Shown here one piece after another: positions 23,589 to 33,668 of a stretch of 64,000 nucleotides of DNA. A program made the translations under genes and the position numbers. This DNA comes from Phaseolus vulgaris (taxonomy: Eukaryota; Streptophyta; Magnoliopsida; Fabales; Fabaceae), in contig NC_023751.2 in NCBI RefSeq assembly GCF_000499845.2, positions 28,087,975 to 28,151,974 of the forward strand, written 5' to 3'. Every line of letters starts with the position of its first letter. Within the stretch, counting starts at the first letter, position 1. The notes under the pieces are model-generated. The model saw only the letters and a program-made list of their open reading frames with translations. It was not told where the DNA came from and ran no database searches.

Positions 23589-24225
23589 TGTTGGAGATCC
23601 CACATCGACTAGAGATTAGATCCTTTCATTGTATATAAGTGGGTGCAAACCTCAACCCTATGAGCCGGTTTTATGGGGTTGAGTTAGGCTTAAAGTCCAC
23701 TCTTTCGTAATATGGTATCAGAGCCATTTTCGAGCTTATCCTAGCGAGTGTTTCTGTTGGGCTTATCGTGCCACCCGCTATCGGACCACCCATAATATAT
23801 AGTCCCACGCACGAGTTGGCAGTCTCGGCGTGAGGGGGGTGTGTTGGAGATCCCACATCGACTAGAGATTAGAGCCTTTCATTGTATATAAGTGGGTGCA
23901 AACCTCAACCTTATGAGCCGGTTTTATGGGGTTGAGTTAGGCTTAAAGTCCACTTCGTAATATGGTATCAGAGCCATTTCGAGCCTATCCTAGCGAGTGT
24001 TTGTGTTGGGCCTATCGTGCCACCCGCTATCAGGCCGCTATCGGACCACCCATAATATATAGTCACACGCACGAGTTGGTAGTCTTGGCGTGAGGGGGGT
24101 GTGTTGAAGATCCCACATCGACTAGAGATTAGAGCCTTTCATTGTATATAGGTGGGTGCAAACCTCAACCCTATGAGCCGGTTTTATGGGGTTGAGTTAG
24201 GCTTAAAATTCACTCTTTCGTAATA
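23589..24225 (+). mobile_element. TRIM retrotransposon in tandem form: three LTRs, two internal parts
   Basis: LTRs at 23589-23712, 23842-23962 and 24102-24225, each about 121-124 bp, starting TGTTG and ending TAATA. Internal parts of about 130-140 bp lie between, each starting with the tRNA-Met primer site TGGTATCAGAGCC and ending in the polypurine tract GTGAGGGGGGTG. GGTAA at 23584-23588 and 24226-24230 bounds the whole array, so it behaves as one insertion. It has no coding capacity and must borrow enzymes from autonomous elements. The LTR body (GTGGGTGCAAACCTCAACC, GAGCCGGTTTTATGGGGTT) is a repeat I associate with legume genomes. LTR copies differ at only a few positions. Confidence 0.93.
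23597..23639 (+). promoter_or_regulatory. snRNA-type upstream element and TATA box in the TRIM LTR
   Basis: ATCCCACATCG at 23597-23607 fits the plant snRNA upstream sequence element RTCCCACATCG. TATATAAG follows at 23632-23639. The gap is 24 bases and centre-to-centre distance about 33-34 bp, the spacing known for Pol II-type plant snRNA genes. The upstream element is repeated in LTR2 and LTR3; LTR3 has TATATAGG. Promoter use is an inference. Confidence 0.6.
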
Positions 24226-24230
24226 GGTAA

Positions 24231-26471
24231 TTCTCCCTTTCTTCTTCTTTTTAGGTCCTCTTAACCACTCTTCTTTCTCTTTACATTTCCATTTTCAAGC
24301 AGCATCAATGAAAGGGTGAATAATAAACAATATTATGGATGAAGATCTCACGATAATTTATTATTGTACACAACTCATTGTGCTTGAATAATATAATCAA
24401 AACATATATGGGAGTTATAAAACTTGACATAATAATATAATCAAAACATATATGGAAGTTATAAAACGTGACATAGTAATACTTGAATAATACATTCTCT
24501 AATATACTTTAATTCATTAACACGTGAACAAACTTATAGATTAACAATAACTTGATATTATTTATTATTTGTATAAACCATCTATGTTTAACACACTTGT
24601 GTTGTTTCCAAATCCAAGAGTAGTGGTTTAAAAACACTTTTAAGTTATAGTAGTTGTTAATGAAACTTAATAGTTTAGTCTAGAATCTTGTGTTGAGACA
24701 AACCATTATAAATTTTTTGTGCTCCTTCTTTTCTCCTTTTATCATCTTTTAATTATTTCATATAATCTTAGGTTTGAGTTTTCTATTGTGAAAACAAATT
24801 TTAAGATGACATTATTTATTGTTTTTTCATGTTCTGAACACAAATTAAACTCAAAGTTTAACTCTCATCTTATTCAAAACTAAATTTCCCTCTTGCCAAA
24901 AATATAAAATCCTTAAAAATACATGTAAATTAATCCTGACCTGACTAATGACATAGTGACACGTGTCAACGATATAATATATGAAAATTCACTTCTTCAA
25001 ATTTGTGATTAAAATATTGTTAGTATCTAAAATTTGGATCAAATTTTATTTTAGTAAACCCCTAATTCAGAACTATTTTTTAGTTCCTCAATATAAAATT
25101 GATATTTTAAATACCTTAAATTGAAAAATAATTTTTTTAGTATTCTAAATTTAAAATATCTTTTAATCCTCAAATTTAAAAGTTGTTTTTAAGTTTTTTA
25201 ATTTGAAAGTAATTCATTTTGATTTTCAAAGTTGATGTTGGCTGAAAATTTATTGACGTATTTAACATGTACTTAATTTGAGAACAACCATTTAATAGTC
25301 ATTGAAATATTTCTTATTTCTTTCTTTGTAATTCAGCCCATTTACTTGTACTACTACTGTGGCATAGATGATTGCTACTGCAATTGTAATGATACTGTCC
25401 TTTCCTACTTTTCTTGTTTTTTTTCTCATATTGTTATGAATAAAGTTTTGATTTGAAACTTTTATTTTGAGGTTAAATTACAGTGGTCGTGACTAGGATA
25501 TTTAAATGCAATATTTCCTTTTGTTTCACTAAATTTTCTAGTTTTAAATCATGAAAAAATTTATCTTAAAATATTATTTGATAATTTAAATATGTGATGA
25601 TTAAAATTTTCATAAATCTCGTATCTAATTTTTTTAAAACATATTGTTACTCACTTGAACAAATTGACGTAGAGTCAATTATAGTTTTAATTTTTCATCT
25701 GATTAGTTTGAAGAAGACAAATGAAAGATATTAGCTTCACATTATTTTTTTAATCAGGAAGCTTAATTCACTTTCCCAAATTCAGGGACTAAAAAGTCCA
25801 ATTTTAAATTTGAGAAATGTAATTAGCAACGTGGAATCAATTGTCAACACAAATAATATCTCTGAAATTAAATTTTTTAAAAACAATTTAAAAAAAAATC
25901 CAAAAATTAGAAACCAATTTATTACACCCGTTTATGTCCAACCAAAGAAGATGAGATAATAAATGACCCATACTATTATATTATTTCTTATATTTATATT
26001 ATTATTATTTCCTATTTTTCTGCGGGGTTGTTATTTAATAAGTGGTGCCCCGTTATTATTTACGGTGCACCAAACCTGCCATATTTGGAGAGGTACATTG
26101 TCACTTTATTTACCGATGTGGGTCCTGATTACCCTCACCTTAATTATATCTTTATACCTTACCATTTTTTAACCTTTTTTTTATCACGTGTTTTATAGTA
26201 TATCTGTTTATAGTATAGTATTCATACTACTATACTATATACAAATGTTTGAGATACCACTTTGTAAACTGTTTTTTTTTCTCCTTTATTTGATATAGAA
26301 AAATTGAGAAAGGAAGAAAAGAATTTGTTATTACAAAATAGACAGGGATGATACAGAGAGATGCCTTTGATAAAAAGCTATGCAGAAGAATCTCCATACA
26401 TCATCGACACATTATTTCTTTCTGTCCCCTTTCTAGATTAGCATTTGGGTGTTAAGTAAGTTTTTCTTTTA
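24231..26471. other. AT-rich spacer downstream of the MYB gene
   Basis: No gene seen. Apart from the 44-bp duplication and a somewhat less AT-rich patch at about 26015-26140 without coding signature, nothing stands out. Confidence 0.6.
24387..24474 (+). repeat. 44-bp tandem duplication
   Basis: Two copies starting AATAATATAATCAAAACATA at 24387 and 24431 with two base differences. Confidence 0.85.
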
Positions 26472-28630
26472 TTACAAATACTGAATGTACTTGCTTATTT
26501 CATCATCACACGTTCCAAGATCAGCATTCTCAAACAGGAAGCACGATGTTGAACTAGAAGACTCACCCAAGTTGAGTTCAGACACACTGCAGTCACCACC
26601 ACCACTTGGAGCACAATATCTGAAGGACACATAGTTAGATGAAACGCATTGCCAATTATCTTCATTATTGTCTGAAAAGCATGAGGGTGTGGCCACTTGA
26701 TCGAATATCAGTGAAGGACTAGAAGGGGACCCTGCCATTTTTGTTATGTGTGGTGCTTCCTGAAAAGCGCTTAGAGCATTCAAACAATCTCCAATTTCAT
26801 CACTGCTAATAAAGCTACCATCGCTACCAGTCTCACCTTTTTCACTACTTTCCAACAATTTTGAAAACACAGCTTTTGCAGATTCAAGGCCATGAACTTT
26901 ATGAGGGAGTGAAGTAGCCATCTTCACTCCCTCATCACTGCTAATAAAGCTATCTCCAATTTCATCACTGCTAATAAAGCTACCATCACTACCAGTCTCA
27001 CCTTTTTCACTACTTTCCAACAATTTTGAAAAAACAGCTTTTGCAGATTCAAGGCCATGAACTTTATGAGGGAGTGAAGTAGCCATCTTGTTCAGTAACT
27101 GAGCAGAAGTTACTGAATGATTTGATGAGGCCATATTAGACACAAGGGGGTCTCTGTTATTCTCCGGTTCTATTCCAGTTCCAGTTTTAACCACACTATT
27201 ACTGTTGCTGTTCCCAGCAGCAACAGGTTTATATGATTTAATTGCTTCTAGGTACCCAGATGCAAGAATTTTACTAGCAACTTTGTTGAGAAGCTGAGTT
27301 GAAGACATTGACTTTGGTAAGCTTGAGTGATTAGATTGGTGTGTAGTGGCATTTGGTCCATGGCAAACAGTTTCTTTTGATGGAACCATGCACAACTCAC
27401 TGGATTTTGATTCTGTGGAACTTGCAGTGCTAATTGGTTTTGAACTCGATGGATCCACATCATTCTTTTCGTAGTGCCTTTTCAGATATGAGTTCCAATA
27501 GTTCTTGATTTCGTTATCAGTTCGCATTGGTAAATGCTTTGCTATACTTGACCACCTAATAAGTTAATTTATAAATTACAATTCAGTTATATATAAACTA
27601 GTAGGTAAAATTCTCAGTTTCATTAAAAATGGTTTCTAACTTATAATTTTTCCAAAAAATTCACCTTGTTTTCTTTATATCTACTTATGGAAACATTTAC
27701 TGTATCTAAACTACACTAGTACCTTAATTAACATGCATAGCTATACATTATAGAATTATCAATGGGAAAACCAACATATGATTGATAGAAAAAGAAAAAC
27801 TTTCCTAATTCATATGCAAAACTAAATTAAATGAAAAAATTGTGCAGCATGGTACCTAACCACAAACATTCATAACTATTAGCAGCTAGATCTTTCAAGT
27901 TTCACCTGTTGCCAAGAACAGCCTGAAGTTTTATAATTTTCTGCTCTTCTTCTGGGCTCAATTTTCCTCTCTTAATGTCTGGTCTGAGGTAGTTAAACCA
28001 TCTCAGCCTGCAACTCTTTCCACATCTTTGAAGACCTGTAGTACACCCACATGAAGTACTCAAAAAAGTTGCCCCCACTTTATTTGGTAATAGCAAAAAT
28101 GTCATTGCCTAACTAAGCACTAGCTAATGTAGCCATGATCTTCAAGGTCAAAACTACTGAACCATGCTAGCCAAACTAATTCTAAACAACTCTATCCCTA
28201 ACCTGTTCCAACCAACTTGGAAGATGAATTATAACTTCAACTCAATCTCACAAAATAAATTGAAATGGGAGATTATGAACTCACTTACAAACCATATTTA
28301 ATCAAATATATCATTGATGTTAGATTTCCAACAAATCAGAGGTGATGTTCCATGATGTAAGTTATTTACCCAAATACAAGTCTAAATCAACAACAATAAT
28401 GCAACAATAGCCATGTACGATTGATGAAGTTAGAGTAATCATGTAGTAGTTAAATCTGAAGCACACAAGAGTAAGATGGTTTAATTGAAAAACTGACCAG
28501 CTTTCTGAGGCAAGGTACGCCAGCTTCCAGTGCCATGATTCTGAATGTAAGCAATGAGTTTCTGATCTTCTTGAGCTGTCCATGCACCTTTTCTGAGTTC
28601 CTCGTGACTGCAGCAAGGAGTTCTTCCCAT
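26472..28630 (-). CDS. R2R3-MYB transcription factor (MIXTA/MYB17-like, subgroup 9 suggested)
   Basis: Three exons on the minus strand: 28630-28498 (133 bp), 28035-27906 (130 bp) and 27555-26472, TAA at 26474-26472; 448 residues. GT-AG introns are at the two classic R2R3-MYB positions. The product starts [19 protein letters not shown]2 (about residues 13-63) has the three spaced Trp/Phe and [14 protein letters not shown]3 (about 66-116) reads [10 protein letters not shown] and [20 protein letters not shown], with Phe replacing the first R3 Trp as usual. The [16 protein letters not shown] and 'DP..KP' features resemble subgroup 9 (MYB16/106/17), regulators of epidermal cell shape, but this is a tentative placement. 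The tail is Ser-rich with two STQLLNK/SAQLLNK-type motifs and an acidic end, likely for activation. Odd feature: a 46-residue block is repeated (see 26787-27089). It acts as a nuclear DNA-binding regulator by family. Confidence 0.93.
26787..27089 (-). repeat. In-frame 165-bp tandem duplication within the MYB tail
   Basis: The block starting [20 protein letters not shown] and ending FISSDEIGD occurs twice (plus-strand starts 26787 and 26952, offset 165 bp = 55 codons). The copies differ at about two of 138 bases. Between them lies a partial third copy of the SFISSDE end. The reading frame is preserved. Confidence 0.93.
27556..27905 (-). other. MYB intron 2
   Basis: GTGAAAC donor and TTAG acceptor; 350 bp; AT-rich, nothing else seen. 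Confidence 0.9.
28036..28497 (-). other. MYB intron 1
   Basis: GTCAGTT donor and CTACAG acceptor; 462 bp. No other feature seen. Confidence 0.9.
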
Positions 28631-31600
28631 ATGAGGATTGGGAAAAGAAGGGTGAAAAAGTGTAGAGTAGGTGTGTGTCTGAGTGAGAAAGAGGTATGAC
28701 TATGTTGTGTGTGTATGTTTGTGAGATGGAAAAATTAAAGTGTGGCTGTAGCTGCTGCATGTGTTAAATTTAAGGGTGAGTAGTACGACCACTTTGAACA
28801 TTGAAAGCATGTGGGGACAAAACATGGCTGGACTTATGGAGATACTATTATTGAGAAGATGACAATATTATAATAGATGGTCCTCAGACTTCACCCACGC
28901 CAACCTCGCGCTGCATGGTTTACACCATTTAGTCCCTCACAAATTTAGAACATAAACATAACCATAACTTTAAATGTTTGTTTTCACTGTTTCTCACACA
29001 ATTATGCACACATCCATTCTAAATGCCTAGGGACCAGGGTAGTTGTACACAATAAATTGTCAAATGTGCCAGAGCTGTTTGACTATGACATTTTTAAAAC
29101 ATCCCATCTTTCTTTCCATACTCTTTTCCTTTCTATTTTTTAACCTTTACTAATTCTTTCTCATACATAAACACACTACCATAATTCAACTCCCAAATCT
29201 TAGATGAGACTAATTGAGATCAAATGTACAAACATATTCAATTTTGGTACACACTAGGCTGTATTCTTAAACATGAAGAATTTAGGAAGGTTATTTTCCT
29301 TTATTTTTTACCAAAATGGTATAAGTTTAGGTGAGTTTTATTGAAATGGATAAAATTTTAAGAGATTACAAGAAGAGGTTTTCCACAATTAAGATGTGTT
29401 TAAGTTTTTTTATTTTATTTTATAAAATCAACATTACAAGAGGTTTAGTATGATAAGTTTTTTTTTTTTTTATCAAATCGGTCTCACAAACACAATTTTT
29501 AGTACAATGGTTTTTTCTAAATCGTGATTCGAGACACTATTTTTATATTTTTTTTATTGTGCATCCAAACATGTTTTGATTTTTTTTATTTTTTTTATTT
29601 TTTCATTGTTTTTTTTTTATTTTTTATAGATATTTTTTTAAATTGTGCATGTTTTCTAAGTTTTATATGTAAAATTTTGCATACAATAGTTTTTTAAAAA
29701 TATTTTGGCTTTTTATTTATTTAAAAATGTAATTTTTTTTTGAGAAATTAAATATTAACATATATGGCTTTTAGTTTTCAATTAATATTTATAGTTTCAA
29801 AAAATGACTTTATTGATTTTTTTTTTAATTTTAAGTTCATGTTAATTCAGTGTAATTTAGAGAATAAAAAATAATCAATTATGAAGAAAAAGAAATTTAA
29901 TAAAATGGAAATTAATTTTGATCAATAATACTTAAGTAAAGGTAAATAAATATTTATTTGTGAGAATTAATTCTACTTACTCTTGTAGCTTGTCTTTTTT
30001 ATCTTTATTGTTGTTACTAAAAGTAGTGCACAAGTTTGTAATTAAACATTTTTAATATCTTCATATTCATTTTCGTCATTTTCAATTCCATGATCAGACT
30101 TATGTGAAAGCATAGTAGGTTTATAAAAATTTATGGATGAAGTTATACGTTGATGGTGATTCCTTGTAGAAGTCGCAAATATATTATTTGATGTGATAGA
30201 AAAAAGATTTGGTTGAGAAGAAAAAATATTATGTGTATGAAACGTGTTGGTATGAAGATTATGTAGACATGTTATGATGAGGATCCACATATCTGAATGT
30301 TTTGTTGAAAACTAGATTGACCAACATATTGTTATGGAGGCTGGGGAAATGTAATGATTGTGATTGTTGTGTCTCTTGTAGTATGTCATGTTCTTGATAA
30401 AGGAAATGTTAATCGTCAAAATGTCGCATAACTAAATTAGCTTAATAGAACTCTACTAAATTAGCTTGATGAAACTCTCGCTTCATTTTTTGCATTAAAT
30501 AGTCCACAAAAACTAAAAAAATTGTAGTTAGCGTAAGAAAGAACTTTTGTTGGTAATAAATGTAGTTATGAAATGATTGAAAACCTCTTTTAGTTATGAG
30601 TGGTTAAGTGTGTTACATAATAAATAAATTAGGTGTTCTTGTTTTTTTTTGCATCGGATGAGACCACCTAAGATAAATAATTAGTGAAGATGCACAAAAT
30701 TTTAAAATATGTAAGTTGTACTTGAAACATAAATGTGATTATATTAAAAATAACCTTTTGAGTAGTGGAAAACTGAGGCTTGTAACGATGACTTCAATTG
30801 TTAATGGCTTGATGGTTGGAGAAATGCATTTGATGTGATTTCAAATCCATTGTTGCAAAAGTAACATGCGACCTCGTATGTTTTCCTAATTAAAATCAAC
30901 TTTGTGATCTAAAGTCCACTCAAAGACATGTCAATATAGTTGAGTTACAACTATAATTTGATCCATCTTTAAGAACTAACAGTAATAAAAGATACACCAA
31001 ATAATATTACTACAAAAAATATTTGACTAAAAAACAATATATGCTTGTATATATTAAGTTATAACAATGTTTGATTGCTTCACTAAGAAGTTTCAAAAAT
31101 ATTTATTTACATGTTTAACCTGTTTATTAAATTTTATTTAAAATATTATTTTTTATTTATTTTTATTTTTCAAATTACATTTAACTATTTTTAATTAAGA
31201 GATTACAATGTCAAAAATATATTAATATATAAATATTATTGTAAAATTAAAAACTATACATGTTATTTTTTAATTAAATAAAAAACCAAAAATATTATAA
31301 AAAAACAGACAAAAACTATTTATTTAAAAATTTGAATATAAAACTTAGAGGACGTGGTCAGGTAACCGATTTTTAAAAAAATACATGTAAAAAGATAAAT
31401 GTGACTTAAAAAAATAAAAATGAAAACGTGCCTGGGATGCACATTTTTACAAAAATCCATTGTACTAAAATAGTGTTTTTATAAGGTTAATTTCATAAAT
31501 AAATAAAAACTTACTACACTAAAATCATATTTGTAACACTGATTTTCATTAAAAAAAATACTTTTAACGTATGGAAAAAATATACACAGTTAAACTCGTG

Positions 31601-31869
31601 CTTAAAAGAAGAAAAAGAAACTGGCGCTTTAAATCTTATATTTTTTTCACTTCAATTATGCTTCTAAACACGAATACCATTTTCACAATTTTAAAAGTTT
31701 TGTCCATTTCTATTAAACTCACTTAAAAAGGTACTCGTGAGTTACATTTTTTAAAATCCAATCTAATTCGGTCTGGATATAAAATTTATATCAATTTTAA
31801 CTAAATCAAATTTATTTGGATTTTTTAAATATATTTAAAATAGATTAAATTTAAAATAAACTCATTTTT
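28631..31869. other. MYB 5' region and AT-rich spacer
   Basis: Positions 28631-28760 are the probable MYB leader, purine/pyrimidine-skewed with AG-rich plus-strand text. Beyond that there are poly(T)-rich tracts (29460-29760) and short random ORFs, but no gene. Confidence 0.55.
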
Positions 31870-33090
31870 GATATGGATCATAGTTGACTCATATCGATAT
31901 GGGTCTGGACCCACTCGGTTTGACATGGATTTGAACTCACACGACTCAACATGGTCTTGGGTTGACTAAGCTCAATACGAGATTAAGCCGACTGACTTGG
32001 ACCCAAATCGACTCAACTAGACATAGGCCTAGGTCGATTTGGCTTGACATGAGCTTGATGTCGACTCAACCTGGTACCAAGCTGACTAAGCTCGACCTGG
32101 GCTCAGACCGACTCGACTCAACATGGGCCTGGGGCGACTCGACATCAGTTTTGGCTGACTCAACATGGGCTTTGCTAGACTAAGCTCGACATGGGTATGG
32201 GCCCACTCTACTCAACATGGGTAAAGCCCACTCGGCTCAAGTGCAAACCGATTCGACCTGGACTCGGACCGACTCAACTCGACCTGGGTCTAGGTCGACT
32301 TGGCATACATGGGCCTGGACCGACTTGGCTAGACTTGGGCCCGGGCTAACTTGGCTCGACATGCCCGATGCCGACTCGATTTGGGCTAGAGGCGAGTTAA
32401 CTTAACATGATCTCGGGGCGAATCTGCTTGACACGGGCTTGGTCGACTTGACTCTACTTGGGCTCAGATCAACTTGGCTTGAAATGGGTCCGGTGCCGAA
32501 TCGACTTGGGCTCGGACCGACTCGGCTCTACATGGGCTTGGGCCAACTCGACTCAATATGGGCCCGAGCCAAGTCGGCTCTATATTGGCTCGAGCGACTT
32601 GGCTCAATGGGCCCGGACAACTCGGCTTTACATGGACCAGGGTCAACTCAACTCGACCTAGTTCCGGGCCGCCTTAAATCGATATGGGCCTCAACCGGCT
32701 GTGCTCGACATGGCCTGGGTCAATTGGACTCGACATGCATTTAGACTGACTTGGCCCAGGCCCACTCGGGTCGAATTAGGCTCGGGCTGACTTGGTTTGA
32801 CTGGTACTAGGCTGACTCGACTCGACCTAAACCTGGCCGACTCGGCTCGATCTTGGTTTGGGGCGACTCAGATTAAGGCTCGAGCCGACTCGGCTTAATC
32901 GAGGCTCAGGCTATTTGAGCTCGACTTGCGATCAGACCGACTCAGCTCAACATGGACCCTTAGCTCGACTTGAGCTCGATCCGGACCTGGATCAACTCAA
33001 CTTGACCTGAGCCCGGGTCGAATCAATTGGACCTTGACTCAGGGTAACTTAACTCAACCTGAACCTAGATTGACTCGACTCATCCATAAT
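31870..33090 (+). repeat. CpG-rich degenerate tandem array (about 26-bp unit)
   Basis: Roughly 45 imperfect units with the pattern GACTCGGCTCGACATGGGC plus a few variable bases. CTCGAC, ACTCGG and ATGGGC recur throughout. The stretch is markedly GC- and CpG-richer than the flanks, which are more than 75% AT by eye. Unit drift is high, so long chance ORFs appear (for example 31962-32183 and 32439-32744), but they only translate the repeat. I do not recognise a family. Confidence 0.85.
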
Positions 33091-33614
33091 CTGAATCAAC
33101 TTAAAATCCATCACAAAATTCATTTTGAATAATCCAAAAATGTATCAAATATATATTTGATCTATATCCAATTAAATAAATTAAATTTAAAATTAAAAAA
33201 CATGAATTTAAGATAATTCAATTTAAATAGATTAAAAATAATATAAATTTAGATAATTATAGTTGAATTTCACAATTTTAATTTTTTTTCACACTTACCT
33301 AAAGTCATGTCCTCTTCGTAAAAAAAAACAGAGTATTTTCTACTCTCTTCGTTGTTCAATCTTTGGAGTTTAGGTAATTACACAATGTTTAAAAAATATT
33401 TGATATATCTGATTTAAAACACTCTCATCATTTAATATCTACAATATTCTACAAAAAAACAATTACTGCAAAAAATACAAAAAAAGTAGTACTAAGAGTT
33501 TAAGATAATGGAGAGATTAAAGCAAAATTAAAAATTAAAAAGAAAATACGATCAAAGGCTACCTTGTAAGTGTATTAATGGTTTCTTGCACCAATTATTT
33601 ATCGAAGGCAGAAG

Positions 33615-33616
<2 letters not shown>

Positions 33617-33666
<50 letters not shown>
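33617..33666. repeat. (AT)n microsatellite
   Basis: 25 uninterrupted AT units. Confidence 0.95.

Positions 33667-33668
<2 letters not shown>

Noticed and set aside
23671..23856. 61-codon minus-strand ORF
   Set aside because: Lies across the TRIM internal region and LTR; no family resemblance, frame open by chance.
23589..24225. Cassandra-type TRIM with 5S rRNA in the LTR
   Set aside because: No 5S A-box/C-box sequence was readable in the LTR; the promoter-like signal is of snRNA type.
25963..26172. 69-codon ORF next to the MYB gene
   Set aside because: Ile/Leu/Phe-rich composition from AT-rich DNA; no supporting signal.
31962..32744. Several long ORFs in the CpG-rich region
   Set aside because: They translate the tandem unit (repeated DSTWA/LDST-type residues) in more than one frame; GC content alone keeps stops rare.
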